Source: Streptomyces sp. AC555_RSS877 (GTDB taxonomy: Bacteria; Actinomycetota; Actinomycetes; Streptomycetales; Streptomycetaceae). From it: a DNA stretch of 64,000 nt. The notes beneath the pieces were generated by a model, which searched no databases, had not been told where the DNA came from, and saw only the letters and a program-made list of their open reading frames with translations. This document shows, in pieces, positions 16,095 to 25,010 of the stretch. Made by a program: the position numbers and the translations under genes. Each line of letters begins with the position of its first letter. Within the stretch, counting starts at the first letter, position 1. Location of the stretch: NCBI RefSeq assembly GCF_019049245.1, contig NZ_JAGMUK010000221.1, positions 223,507-287,506 on the forward strand, in the 5' to 3' direction.

Positions 16095-17075
16095 CTACGG
16101 CGTGACGAGCAGGACCTTGCCGATGTGGCCGCTCTCCTCCACCACCCGGTGCGCGGCGGCCGCGTCACTCATAGGGTGCTCGCAGTCGACGACCGGGCGG
16201 ACGTGACCGGCGTCCAGCAGCGGCCAGACGTGCTCGCGCACGGCCGCGACGATCGCCGCCTTCTCGCCGAGGGGCCTGGCCCGCAGGGAGGTCGCGCTGA
16301 TCGCGGCCCGCTTGCGCAGAAGGGCGGCGATGTTCAGCTCGGCCTTGACGCCGCCCTGCATGCCGATGATCGCCAGCCGACCGTTGACGGCGAGGGCCGT
16401 GACGTTGCGGTCGAGGTACTTGGCACCCATGTTGTCGAGGATGACGTCGGCGCCGGCCCCGTCGGTGGCCTCCTCGATCTCGGCGACGAAGTCCTGCTCG
16501 CGGTAGTTGACCAGGATGTCGGCGCCCAGTTCGGCGCAGCGGGCCAGCTTCTCCTTGCTGCCGGCCGTGACCGCGACCTTGGCGCCCACAGCCTTGGCGA
16601 GCTGGATCGCCATGGTGCCGATGCCGCTGGAGCCGCCGTGCACGAGCAGGGTCTCGCCGGGACGGAGGTGGGAGATCATGAAGACGTTCGACCAGACCGT
16701 GGCGACCACCTCGGGCAGTGCGGCGGCCTGTGTGAGGCCGACGCCCTTGGGCAGCGGCAGCAGCTGGCCGGCCGGTACGGCGACCTTCTCCGCGTAACCG
16801 CCGCCCGCGAGCAGCGCGCACACCTCGTCTCCGACGCTCCAGCCGGTGACACCGGGGCCGACCTCGGCGATCCGTCCGGAGCACTCCAGCCCGGGGTAGG
16901 GGGAGGAGCCGGGCGGCGGGTCGTAGAAGCCCTGCCGCTGCAGGATGTCGGCGCGGTTGACGGCACTGGCCGCCACCTCGACCAGCACCTCGCCCTCGCC
17001 GGGCACGGGATCCGGGACCTCGTCCCACACCAGCGCCTCGGGTCCACCAGGTTCGGGAATCGTGATCGCATGCAT
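16095..17075 (-). CDS. NADPH:quinone oxidoreductase-like protein (zinc-free MDR family)
   Basis: 326 aa from the ATG at 17075; the longer open frame runs into a tandem repeat and is rejected. The start MHAITIPEPGGPEALVWDEV and the segment GSSPYPGLECSGRIAEVGPG are typical of QOR/PIG3-type medium-chain reductases. The Rossmann motif is LVHGGSSGIGTMAIQLAKAV (about 147-166), with an Ala-Gly-Ser that suits NADPH. The structural and catalytic zinc cysteines of alcohol dehydrogenases are absent. The PIG3 subgroup reduces quinones by one-electron transfer. Its promoter region is a 22-bp tandem repeat array (17095-17222), and a divergent ABC exporter follows. Confidence 0.88.
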   Translation of the reverse strand: MHAITIPEPGGPEALVWDEVPDPVPGEGEVLVEVAASAVNRADILQRQGFYDPPPGSSPYPGLECSGRIAEVGPGVTGWSVGDEVCALLAGGGYAEKVAVPAGQLLPLPKGVGLTQAAALPEVVATVWSNVFMISHLRPGETLLVHGGSSGIGTMAIQLAKAVGAKVAVTAGSKEKLARCAELGADILVNYREQDFVAEIEEATDGAGADVILDNMGAKYLDRNVTALAVNGRLAIIGMQGGVKAELNIAALLRKRAAISATSLRARPLGEKAAIVAAVREHVWPLLDAGHVRPVVDCEHPMSDAAAAHRVVEESGHIGKVLLVTP

Positions 17076-17094
17076 GAAAGGGACGCTACCTCTC

Positions 17095-17222
17095 GGTCCT
17101 TGGCCGGACCCTCGCCGGTCATCGGTCTGGTCCTCGTCGGCCCTTGGTCGGATCCTCGTCGGTCCTTGGTTCCGGATCCTCGTCGGTCCCTGGTCGGGTC
17201 CCCATCGGTCCTTCGACCGATC
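17095..17222. repeat. Tandem array of a degenerate 22-bp unit
   Basis: Five consecutive units start at 17095, 17117, 17139, 17161 and 17185 (22, 22, 22, 24 and 22 nt), with a partial sixth from 17207. Each begins GGTCCTTGGTC-like and ends TCCTCGTC-like. The array begins about 20 bp before the start codon of the quinone oxidoreductase and lies in the divergent promoter region with the ABC exporter. Confidence 0.85.
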
Positions 17223-17313
17223 TCCCGGAAATTCGCTGTGCGGGAGCGATGAGTTTGCGCGACCGTAAAGGTCTCCCCATGCGTAACCCAAGTACGCGGA
17301 AGGACATCACCCC

Positions 17314-18342
17314 ATGAGCCAGCACACGTCCGGCCTGGCCATCGAGACCGCAGGCCTGGTGAAGACGTTCGGCGAGACCCGGGCCGTCGACGGAGTCGAC
17401 CTGTCGGTGCCGGCGGGCACCGTCTACGGCGTTCTCGGTCCGAACGGCGCCGGAAAGACCACCACGGTGAAGATGCTCGCCACGCTGCTCCGGCCGGACG
17501 GCGGTGAGGCCCATGTCTTCGGGCACGACGTCGTACGGGAGGCCGACGAGGTCCGCGCCCGGGTCAGCCTGACCGGCCAGTACGCGTCGGTGGACGAGGA
17601 CCTCACCGGCACCGAGAACCTGGTCCTGCTGGGCCGGCTGCTCGGTCAGCACAAGAAGGCCGCGCGGGAACGTGCCGCGCAGCTGCTGGAGGCCTTCGGC
17701 CTCACGGAGGCGGCCGGCAAGCAGGTCAAGCACTACTCCGGCGGCATGCGGCGGCGCATCGACATCGCCGCCTCCATCCTCAACACGCCCGAGCTGCTCT
17801 TCCTGGACGAGCCGACGACCGGCCTCGACCCGCGCAGCCGTAACCAGGTGTGGGACATCGTGCGGGCGGTCGTCGCCCAGGGCACCACGGTGCTGCTGAC
17901 CACGCAGTACCTGGACGAGGCCGACCAGCTGGCGTCCCGGATCGCGGTCATCGACCAGGGCAAGGTGATCGCGGAGGGCACCAAGGGCGAGCTGAAGGCG
18001 TCGGTGGGCGCCGGGTCCGTACATCTGCGACTGCGTGATCCCGCGCAGCGGCCACAGGCCGAGGAGGTGCTGCGGCTGGCCCTGGGCGTGGACGTGCAGC
18101 TGGAGCCCGACCCGGTCGCGCTGACGGCCCGTGTCGGGGGCGGAGCCGCGAACGGGCAGGGGGCGGCCGAGCAGGCGGCCCGCGCGCTCGCCGAGCTGGC
18201 CCGCACCGGGGTCGTCGTCGACAACTTCTCCCTGGGCCAGCCCAGCCTGGACGAGGTCTTCCTCGCCCTCACCGGACATGACACCCGCGACGCGAAGAAC
18301 TCCCACGACGCGAACGACTCGAAGGACGAGGTGGCGGCATGA
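17314..18342 (+). CDS. ABC exporter ATP-binding protein (DrrA type)
   Basis: 342 aa. Walker A is GPNGAGKTTTVKML (about 46-59), the signature is YSGGMRRRIDIA, Walker B is LLFLDEPTTGLDP, and the switch region has Gln instead of His (TTVLLTTQYLDEADQ), as in the DrrA daunorubicin-resistance group. A C-terminal extension of about 100 residues with LDEVFLALTGHD is also typical of DrrA. It pairs with the permease immediately downstream through a 4-nt ATGA overlap. Such two-gene exporters move hydrophobic compounds, antibiotics or lipids out of the cell; the substrate is unknown. The last 20 residues are Asp/Asn/Ser/Lys-rich and probably disordered. Confidence 0.92.
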   Translation: MSQHTSGLAIETAGLVKTFGETRAVDGVDLSVPAGTVYGVLGPNGAGKTTTVKMLATLLRPDGGEAHVFGHDVVREADEVRARVSLTGQYASVDEDLTGTENLVLLGRLLGQHKKAARERAAQLLEAFGLTEAAGKQVKHYSGGMRRRIDIAASILNTPELLFLDEPTTGLDPRSRNQVWDIVRAVVAQGTTVLLTTQYLDEADQLASRIAVIDQGKVIAEGTKGELKASVGAGSVHLRLRDPAQRPQAEEVLRLALGVDVQLEPDPVALTARVGGGAANGQGAAEQAARALAELARTGVVVDNFSLGQPSLDEVFLALTGHDTRDAKNSHDANDSKDEVAA

Positions 18343-19187
18343 GCACCGCGACGACCACGGAGACCAAGGACCTGGCCCCGGTCAGTGCCGAATCCCTCGC
18401 CGCGCTGCTCGTCGCCGGTGAGCGGCCGCCGCGCCCGAGCGCCCTGTCGGCCTCGCTGACCTTCGGCTGGCGGGCCGTCCTCAAGATCAAGCACGTGCCG
18501 GAGCAGCTTTTCGACGTCACGGCGTTCCCGATCATGATGGTGCTGATGTACACGTACCTGTTCGGGGGCGCCCTCGCCGGGTCCCCGAAGGAGTACATCC
18601 AGTTCCTGCTGCCGGGCATCCTGGTGATGTCGGTCGTGATGATCACGATGTACACCGGCGTCTCGGTGAACACCGACATCGAGAAGGGCGTCTTCGACCG
18701 GTTCCGCACGCTGCCGATCTGGCGGCCGTCGGTGATGGTCGGCTATCTCCTGGGCGACGCGCTGCGCTACACCATCGCATCCGTCGTCATGCTCACGGTC
18801 GGCATGATCCTTGGCTACCGCCCGGACGGCGGGGCCGCCGGAGTGCTCGCCGGGATCGCGCTGCTGGTGGTGTTCTCGTTCGCGTTCTCGTGGATCTGGA
18901 CGATGTTCGGACTGATGCTGCGCACCGAGAAGTCGGTGATGGGCGTCAGCATGATGGTGATCTTCCCGCTGACCTTCCTGTCCAACGTCTTCGTCGACCC
19001 GAAGACCATGCCGGGCTGGCTCCAGGCCTTCGTCAACAACAGCCCGGTGACACATCTGGCGTCGGCGGTGCGCGGACTGATGGCGGGCGACTGGCCGGCC
19101 GACGAGGTCGCCTGGTCGCTGGGCTGGGCGGGCCTGTTCGTGCTGGTCTTCGGGCCGATCACGATGCGGCTGTACAACCGCAAGTGA
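18339..19187 (+). CDS. ABC exporter permease (DrrB / ABC-2 type)
   Basis: 282 aa with about six hydrophobic segments in the ABC-2 arrangement, and the family's cytoplasmic motif around NTDIEKGVFDRFRTLPI before TM3. A long polar N terminus (residues 1-55) precedes TM1 (FDVTAFPIMMVLMYTYLFGG). The ATG overlaps the stop of the ATPase gene, and the pair forms a homodimeric or heterotetrameric exporter with it. It is followed after 18 nt by a convergent K+ channel gene; no terminator was found in that short space. Confidence 0.9.
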   Translation: MSTATTTETKDLAPVSAESLAALLVAGERPPRPSALSASLTFGWRAVLKIKHVPEQLFDVTAFPIMMVLMYTYLFGGALAGSPKEYIQFLLPGILVMSVVMITMYTGVSVNTDIEKGVFDRFRTLPIWRPSVMVGYLLGDALRYTIASVVMLTVGMILGYRPDGGAAGVLAGIALLVVFSFAFSWIWTMFGLMLRTEKSVMGVSMMVIFPLTFLSNVFVDPKTMPGWLQAFVNNSPVTHLASAVRGLMAGDWPADEVAWSLGWAGLFVLVFGPITMRLYNRK

Positions 19188-19205
19188 CCGGCCCCCGTGC
19201 CGTGG

Positions 19206-20312
19206 TCAGTCCTGGGGCAGCGGGCGGACGTCGGGCGCGATCTGCGAGCCCGGCGTCGCCCGCACGATGGTGATCAGCCGGTCCGTCAGCTCCAGTGTGC
19301 CTACGGCGACATCGTCGTAGCCGAGCACCCGGTGCCCGCGTACGACACTCACCACCAGGTCGGCCGTCTCCCGCGGGCTCTTGCCCACCTCGGCCTTTAT
19401 GACCGGCCGTTCGATGATGTCGAGGCCGCTGCCCTGCTGGATCAGGTCCTCCATCACCATGCCGGCCGCGGGGCTCAGCACGGACAGACCGAGGAGCCGC
19501 CCGGCGGCGCTGGCGCTGGTGATCACCGCGTCAGCGCCGGACTGCTTCAGCAGCGGAGCGTTCTCCTCCTCCCGCACCGCGGCCACGATCTTCGCGCCCT
19601 TGTTGAGCTGCCGGGCCGTGAGCGTCACGAGGACGGCCGTGTCGTCGCGCTGGGTCGCGATGATGATCTTCCGGGCCCGGTGCACCTCGGCCCGCATCAG
19701 GACGTCGCTGCGCGTCGCGTCCCCGACGACCCCGGCATACCCGTCCGCGGTCGCCGCGTCGATCACCTTGGAACTGGGGTCGACCACGACGACCTGCTCC
19801 TTCTTCAGCCCCGTCGCACAGACGGTCTGGATCGCCGAACGCCCCTTGGTGCCGAAGCCGATGACGACGGTGTGGTCGCGCAAGGTGGACCTCCAGCGGT
19901 TGAGTCGCCACTCCTCACGTGTGCGTTCGGTGAGGACCTCGAGCGTGGTGCCGACCAGGATGATCAGGAACAGCACGCGCATCGGCGTGATGACGAAGAT
20001 GTTGGTGAGCCGGGCGGCGTCGCTGACCGGGGTGATGTCGCCGTAGCCGGTGGTGGAGAGGGTGACGGTCGCGTAGTAGCAGGCGTCGAGGAAGTCGACG
20101 GAGCCGTCGGAGTTGTCGTTGTAGCCGTCGTGGTCGGCGTAGACGATCACCGCGGTGGCCACGAGCAGGAACAGGGCCATGAGCACCCTCTTGGCGACCT
20201 GCCGGAACGGGTGCTCCACCACCTTGCGGGGGAGCAGCACCCGATGGGTCACGAGATGCTCGTCCGCCTGCCGAGCGATCGCGTCCTGGCCGGGAAGTTT
20301 CACGTGAAACAC
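19206..20312 (-). CDS. Potassium channel with RCK (TrkA-N) domain
   Basis: 368 aa, GTG start. One TM helix (VLMALFLLVATAVIVYADHD) precedes the pore with the K+ selectivity filter TTGYGD (about 86-91), then a second TM helix (about 105-125). The cytosolic part has the Rossmann VVIGFGTKGRSAIQTV (about 148-163) of an RCK/TrkA-N domain and a C-terminal TrkA-C-like half. This is the layout of MthK/Kch-type ligand-gated channels. Its start overlaps the end of moeA by 13 nt, and the first codons FHVK are encoded by a perfect parS site. Translational coupling to moeA is expected although the functions are unrelated. Confidence 0.92.
   Translation of the reverse strand: MFHVKLPGQDAIARQADEHLVTHRVLLPRKVVEHPFRQVAKRVLMALFLLVATAVIVYADHDGYNDNSDGSVDFLDACYYATVTLSTTGYGDITPVSDAARLTNIFVITPMRVLFLIILVGTTLEVLTERTREEWRLNRWRSTLRDHTVVIGFGTKGRSAIQTVCATGLKKEQVVVVDPSSKVIDAATADGYAGVVGDATRSDVLMRAEVHRARKIIIATQRDDTAVLVTLTARQLNKGAKIVAAVREEENAPLLKQSGADAVITSASAAGRLLGLSVLSPAAGMVMEDLIQQGSGLDIIERPVIKAEVGKSPRETADLVVSVVRGHRVLGYDDVAVGTLELTDRLITIVRATPGSQIAPDVRPLPQD
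20297..20310. other. parS: parS centromere site (perfect GTTTCACGTGAAAC)
   Basis: Exact 14-bp match to the Streptomyces parS palindrome bound by ParB. It lies inside the overlap of the moeA 3' end and the K+ channel 5' end, so it is doubly coding. Confidence 0.95.
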
Positions 20313-21679
20313 ACCCCGATCCCGGCGCTGGCCCAGGGCAGGTCGAGCAGTTCCGTCTCCTGACCGGGCCGTGCCCCGCCCGGAGGGACGACGGCCAGGG
20401 CGTCGGCCGCCGCGATGCCCCGCAGCATCGCCGGGCCGTTGTAGTGCAGCGGCACGGCACAGTCACCGCGCAGGACCACGGGAATGAGCCGGGTGTCGTG
20501 CGGGTGCCCGTGCGCCTCGTCCCGCAGCGGCAGCGTGTACTGCTCCGGGGCGGGACGGGCCGCGAGGATGCGCAGCAGCGGCTCGGCGAGCGTGAGCAGT
20601 CCGGAGACGGCCGCGAGGGGGTTGCCGGGCAGTCCGACGAGGTGCTGGTTGCCCTTGGTGCGGGCCAACAGCATGGGGTGGCCGGGGCGCACCTTGACGC
20701 CGTCGACCAGGAGCTCGGCGCCGATGCGCTGAAGGGTGGGGTGGACGTGGTCGACGGGGCCGGAGGCGGTGCCGCCGGTGGTCACGATCAGGTCGGCACC
20801 GGAGGTGGTGATCGCCTTGTGGAGCGCCTTGGCGTCGTCACCGAGCCGGCGTACGGCGGTGACCTCGGCGCCGAGCGCGCGCAGCCAGGGCGGGAGCATC
20901 GGGCCGAGTGCGTCCCTGATCAGCCCGTCGTGCGGCCTGCCCTCGGTGAGCAGTTCGTCGCCGAGGACGAGGACCTCGACGCGGGGGCGGGGCACGGCGG
21001 TGACGGTGTCGTATCCGGCGGCCGCGGCCAGGCCGAGCACCGCCGGGGTGACGAGGGTGCCGGCCGGCAGGAGCTGGTCACCGCTGCGGCACTCCTGTCC
21101 GCGCGGGCGGATGTCCTGGCCGTGGGCCATCTCGCGGGTCGGGTGGAGGTGGCCCTTGGCGTCCGCGCGGCCGTGCTCGCTGCGCAGGACGGCGGTGGTG
21201 TCGAGGGGGATGCGGGCGCCGGTGGCGATCCGGACGGCCTCGCCGTCGGTGAGCGGATCGGGCTCCGCTTGCCCGGCGAGTACGCCCTCGTCCCGTACGG
21301 CCCAGGGGCCGGGGCCGGCGACCGCCCAGCCGTCCATCGCCGAGGTGTCGAAGGAGGGCAGGTCGGTGAGGGCGGTCAGGGGGGCGGCCAGCGTCAGTCC
21401 CAGGGCGTCGCCGAGCGTGACGGAGACGGGGGCCCGGTGGGCGCCGCGGCCGGCGGACCGGGCAGCGCGCTCGGCGATCTCGCGGGCCTTGGGCCAGGGG
21501 GTGGCCCGGTGGCGGGGGTCCGGTCGGTGGGAGGCCTCGGGGGGGCCGGCCTGCGGGGCGGGCACGTGATCACCGGCGGGGTGGCCGTTGCCTTCCTTCA
21601 CGAGGGCGAGCACCTCCTCGACGTCGAAGTCCTCCGCGTCGTCGGCGTCCTCACCGGTCCGGGCGGCGCGGGCGATCAT
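20300..21679 (-). CDS. moeA: Molybdopterin molybdotransferase MoeA
   Basis: 459 aa. After an unusual 65-residue acidic, Pro/His-rich N-terminal extension, the MoeA core begins at about residue 66 (AREIAERAARSAG). The catalytic region has FDTSAMDGWAV, VRIATGARIP, IVTTGGTASGPVDHVHPTL and GLPGNPLAAVSG, the expected MPT-AMP binding and molybdate insertion motifs. It inserts molybdenum into molybdopterin, the last common step of Moco synthesis. The ATG overlaps the upstream MobA-like gene stop (ATGA). The extension could be an annotation artefact, but no closer start with a good ribosome site was evident. No molybdoenzyme gene lies in the window. Confidence 0.92.
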   Translation of the reverse strand: MIARAARTGEDADDAEDFDVEEVLALVKEGNGHPAGDHVPAPQAGPPEASHRPDPRHRATPWPKAREIAERAARSAGRGAHRAPVSVTLGDALGLTLAAPLTALTDLPSFDTSAMDGWAVAGPGPWAVRDEGVLAGQAEPDPLTDGEAVRIATGARIPLDTTAVLRSEHGRADAKGHLHPTREMAHGQDIRPRGQECRSGDQLLPAGTLVTPAVLGLAAAAGYDTVTAVPRPRVEVLVLGDELLTEGRPHDGLIRDALGPMLPPWLRALGAEVTAVRRLGDDAKALHKAITTSGADLIVTTGGTASGPVDHVHPTLQRIGAELLVDGVKVRPGHPMLLARTKGNQHLVGLPGNPLAAVSGLLTLAEPLLRILAARPAPEQYTLPLRDEAHGHPHDTRLIPVVLRGDCAVPLHYNGPAMLRGIAAADALAVVPPGGARPGQETELLDLPWASAGIGVCFT

Positions 21680-22593
21680 CCGGCGTCCGGTCGGGTGTCG
21701 GGCGTGGCGTCGGGGGCCACGTCCGGCTTGGCGTCGGCGGTGTTCTCGTCGGCCCAGCGGAGGGCGAGGGCGGCCGCCTTGCGGGACGCCTCCGCCACCG
21801 CCTCGGGGCCTCCCCCGGCCCGTGCTGCCGCGTAGCCGACGAGGAAGGTGGTCAGCGGTGCCGCCGGCCTCGCCACGCCGTGGGCGGCGTCACGGGCTAG
21901 GTCGAGCAGCACACCGGTGTCGACGTCGAGGTCGATGCCCAGCTCGTCCTTGACTGCGGAAATCCATTCATCCAACACGAGCCCATGCTCCCTGATACGT
22001 GCCCTGGCGGTGGCGATGTCGTCCCAGGTGTCGCAGTCGAACGACGCGACGGGGTCGGGGACGCGGGTGAGGTCGAGACCGGCGGTGAGCCGGCGCAGGG
22101 GCAGCCCCGTGGCGCTGCCGTGCGCTGCGACGAGGCCGGTCAGTTCCCGGCGCAGTGCGGGCGCGCGGTAGGCGGCCACCAGTGGCTGGTCGCGGCCGTC
22201 GCCGTCGGTGAGCAGCGCGCCCTCGGTGCCGGTGGCCCGCAGGGCGGCCAGCAGCCGCCGTACCGTCGCCTCGCCGAGGAACGGCAGGTCGGCCGAGAGG
22301 ACGACGACCTCGTCGGCCGTGGTGCGGCGCAGACCGGCGTCGAGTGCGGCCACCGGCCCGCCGCCGGGCGGGTCCTCACGCGCCCACGTCACCGGGCGCG
22401 CGGTCGGGCGCGGATCGGCGACGACGACGGTGCCGCGCGCGTCGGCGCAGGCGGCCAGCACTCGGTCGAGCAGTGCCCGCCCGCCCACCCGCACCCCGGG
22501 CTTGTCCGCACCGCCGAGCCGCCGGGCGGCACCGCCCGCGAGTACGACGGCGTCGTACGCGGCGACAGCGGCGGGCGGCTGGTTGGCGGTCAC
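21676..22593 (-). CDS. Molybdenum cofactor guanylyltransferase-like NTP transferase fused to a DUF6457-like domain
   Basis: 305 aa from the GTG at 22593; the ribosome site is weak and the frame stays open upstream. Residues about 10-195 form a MobA/IspD-type nucleotidyltransferase with VVLAGGAARRLGGADKPGV and the metal-binding region LSADLPFLG; the DQPLVAAYR box is conserved in MobA. The last 100 residues (LDEWISAVKDELGIDLDVDT ... TTFLVGYAAA) are a separate helical domain I associate with DUF6457 in actinobacteria, ending in an Asp/Pro/Ala-rich tail. It probably attaches GMP or CMP to Moco and is coupled to moeA by a 4-nt overlap. Confidence 0.85.
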   Translation of the reverse strand: MTANQPPAAVAAYDAVVLAGGAARRLGGADKPGVRVGGRALLDRVLAACADARGTVVVADPRPTARPVTWAREDPPGGGPVAALDAGLRRTTADEVVVLSADLPFLGEATVRRLLAALRATGTEGALLTDGDGRDQPLVAAYRAPALRRELTGLVAAHGSATGLPLRRLTAGLDLTRVPDPVASFDCDTWDDIATARARIREHGLVLDEWISAVKDELGIDLDVDTGVLLDLARDAAHGVARPAAPLTTFLVGYAAARAGGGPEAVAEASRKAAALALRWADENTADAKPDVAPDATPDTRPDAG

Positions 22594-22674
22594 CCCCCGA
22601 GTATGCGTGCCGCCGCGATCACAGGGAACGCCGATCAAGGGGAACACGGCAGGGGCGGCGCGGTCACGACGTGA

Positions 22675-24006
22675 TCAGAGGGTGCGCAGCAGGACCGCCG
22701 GCTGTTCCACACAGTCCGCCACGTAGCGCAGGAAGCCGCCCGCCGTGCCGCCGTCGCACACCCGGTGGTCGAAGGTGAGCGACAGCTGGACCACCTGGCG
22801 CACCGCCAGCTCGCCCTCGTGCACCCACGGCTTGGGGACGATACGGCCGACGCCGAGCATGGCCGCCTCGGGGTGGTTGATGATCGGCGTGGAGCCGTCG
22901 ACGCCGAACACGCCGTAGTTGTTCAACGTGAAGGTGCCGCCGGTGAGCTCCCGGGGAGTGAGGGTGCCCTGGCGGGCCGACTCGGTCAGCCGGGCGAACT
23001 CCGCGGTCATCGACTGGGCGTCCCGTGCGTGCGCGTCCCGTACGACGGGCACGACGAGCCCCCGCTCGGTCTGCGCGGCGAACCCGAGGTGCACGGCGTC
23101 CAGCCGGACGATCTCCCTGGCCTCCAGGTCCACGGTGGAGTTGAGCTCGGGGTGGCGGGCCAGGGCGGCGGTGCAGATGCGGGCCAGCAGGGCGAGGAGG
23201 GAGATCTTCGGCCCGTCGGCGGCGTTCATCGCCGCACGTGCGTTCATGAGTTCCGTGGCGTCGGCGTCCACCCAGCAGGTGGCGTCCGGAATCTCGCGGC
23301 GGCTGCGGGAGAGCTTGTCGGCCGTGGCACCCAGGATGCCCTTGAGGGGGATGCGGGTGCCTCCGGCGGTCGCCGCGGAGGGGGCCGGGGTGGTGGCGGG
23401 CGCCACGGGCGCGTGCGTGTCGGCGGCCGGAACCGTCGTACGCCCTTGGGCCGCCGCCGCCCGCAGCGCGTACTCCACGTCGGCCCGCAGGATCAGGCCG
23501 TCGGGGCCGGAGCCGGTCAGTTCCCTGAGGTCGAGGCCGTTCTCGCGGGCGAGGCGCCGCACCAGCGGCGAGATCACCGGGATCGGGCCGTCCGCCGGCT
23601 CGGGGGCGTCGACGTGGCCGTCGGCCGCGGCGGTCGTCGGGGCCGGCTGTCCCGGCCGCACCCTGCCCCTGCGGGCCGGCGCCTGTGAGGTGCCGTAGCC
23701 GACCAGCACATTGCCCGAGCCCTCGCTCCGACCGCCGGAGGCCGGCGTGCCCACCGCGACCGTCAGCAGCGGGGCGCCGACGGGCAGTTCCGTGCCCTCC
23801 TCGCCGAAGCGGGCGGTGACGACACCGCCGTAGGGGCAGGGCACCTCGACCATCGCCTTGGCCGTCTCGACCTCGACGACCGGCTGGTCGACGACGACGA
23901 GGTCCCCGACCTCGACGAGCCAACGGACGATTCCCGCCTCGGTGAGCCCCTCCCCGAGGTCGGGGAGCCTGAACTCCAGGCTGTGCATGTCAGAAGCGTG
24001 TGCCAT
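22675..24006 (-). CDS. 2-oxoacid dehydrogenase E2, second cluster
   Basis: 443 aa from the ATG at 24006, overlapping the E1beta stop (ATGA). The lipoyl domain carries Lys50 in VETAKAMVEV. The subunit-binding domain is IPVISPLVRRLARENGLDLR and following residues (about 165-205). The acyltransferase core ends with FDHRVCDGG (His414, Asp418), the catalytic HxxxD. It is clearly a paralogue of the E2 at 5835-7274 but with a shorter linker and a divergent N-terminal half, so the two complexes are old duplicates or have different substrate ranges. In S. coelicolor, from memory, two such bkd sets occupy this region. Confidence 0.9.
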   Translation of the reverse strand: MAHASDMHSLEFRLPDLGEGLTEAGIVRWLVEVGDLVVVDQPVVEVETAKAMVEVPCPYGGVVTARFGEEGTELPVGAPLLTVAVGTPASGGRSEGSGNVLVGYGTSQAPARRGRVRPGQPAPTTAAADGHVDAPEPADGPIPVISPLVRRLARENGLDLRELTGSGPDGLILRADVEYALRAAAAQGRTTVPAADTHAPVAPATTPAPSAATAGGTRIPLKGILGATADKLSRSRREIPDATCWVDADATELMNARAAMNAADGPKISLLALLARICTAALARHPELNSTVDLEAREIVRLDAVHLGFAAQTERGLVVPVVRDAHARDAQSMTAEFARLTESARQGTLTPRELTGGTFTLNNYGVFGVDGSTPIINHPEAAMLGVGRIVPKPWVHEGELAVRQVVQLSLTFDHRVCDGGTAGGFLRYVADCVEQPAVLLRTL

Positions 24007-25010
24007 CAGCCCTCGGCCTCCCATTGCAGACGCCCCACGGCGTCCAGGATCCGGTCCACGCCGGGCAGGTGGTGACGCTCCAGCATCGGCGGCGGGTAGG
24101 GAATGTCGAACCCCGCCACGCGCAGCACCGGCGCCTCCAGGTGGTGGAAGCAGCGCTCGGTGACACGGGCCGCGATCTCCCCGCCCGGGCCGCCGAACCC
24201 GCCCGACTCGTGTACGACGACCGCCCGCCCGGTCCGCCGTACCGAGGCGCAGACCGTCTCGTCGTCGAACGGCACCAGGGAGCGCAGGTCGACGACTTCG
24301 AGGTCCCACCCCTCGTCCCGGGCCGCCTCGGCGGCTTCGAGGCAGACGGGCACGGACGGTCCGTACGTGATGAGTGTGGCGCTCCGGCCCGAGCGCCGCA
24401 CCACCGCGCGGCCTATCGGTTCAACGGTCTGCGGGTCGTCCGGGTTCCAGGAGGCCTTGGACCAGTACAGGCGCTTGGGTTCGAGGAAGACGACCGGGTC
24501 GTCGGAGGCGATGGCGGCGCGCAGCAGGCCGTAGGCGTCGGCGACCGTGGCGGGCGTGACGACGTGGAGCCCGGGGGTCGCGATGTAGTACGCCTCGGAC
24601 GAGTCGCTGTGGTGCTCGACTCCGCCGATGCCGCCGCCGTAGGGGACGCGGATGGTGAGCGGGAGTGGCAGCGCGCCGCGGGTGCGGTTGCGCATCCTTG
24701 AGACATGGCTGATCAGTTGCTCGAACGCCGGGTAGGCGAACGCGTCGAACTGCATCTCCACGACCGGGCGCAGCCCGTACATCGCCATGCCGACGGCCGT
24801 GCCGAGGATGCCGGCCTCGGCGAGCGGGGTGTCCGTGCAGCGGTCCTCTCCGAACTCCTTGGCGAGGCCGTCGGTGACGCGGAAGACTCCCCCGAGGGTG
24901 CCGACGTCCTCGCCCATGACGTGCACGGTCGGGTCGGCGGCCATGGCGTCGCGCATCGCGCGCGTGAGGGCCTGCGCCATGGTGGCCGGCTTGAGGGCGA
25001 CGGTGGTCAT
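24006..25010 (-). CDS. 2-oxoacid dehydrogenase E1beta, second cluster
   Basis: 334 aa from MTTVALKPATMAQALTRAMR; the ATG overlaps the E1alpha stop by 4 nt. The longer open frame to 26381 reads through E1alpha in the wrong frame. Conserved: HVMGEDVGTLGGVFRVTDGL, YGLRPVVEMQFDAFAYPAFE and the C-terminal VAGFDIPYPPPMLE. It forms the thiamin-dependent E1 with the alpha chain. The family is BCKDH/pyruvate E1beta, and the surrounding regulator and catabolic genes suggest branched-chain or aromatic 2-oxoacids. Confidence 0.92.
   Translation of the reverse strand: MTTVALKPATMAQALTRAMRDAMAADPTVHVMGEDVGTLGGVFRVTDGLAKEFGEDRCTDTPLAEAGILGTAVGMAMYGLRPVVEMQFDAFAYPAFEQLISHVSRMRNRTRGALPLPLTIRVPYGGGIGGVEHHSDSSEAYYIATPGLHVVTPATVADAYGLLRAAIASDDPVVFLEPKRLYWSKASWNPDDPQTVEPIGRAVVRRSGRSATLITYGPSVPVCLEAAEAARDEGWDLEVVDLRSLVPFDDETVCASVRRTGRAVVVHESGGFGGPGGEIAARVTERCFHHLEAPVLRVAGFDIPYPPPMLERHHLPGVDRILDAVGRLQWEAEG

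Noticed and set aside
20444..22674. Overlapping long plus-strand ORFs opposite moeA and the MobA-like gene
   Set aside because: They encode Gly/Arg/Val-rich peptides without domains and oppose genes with clear motifs.
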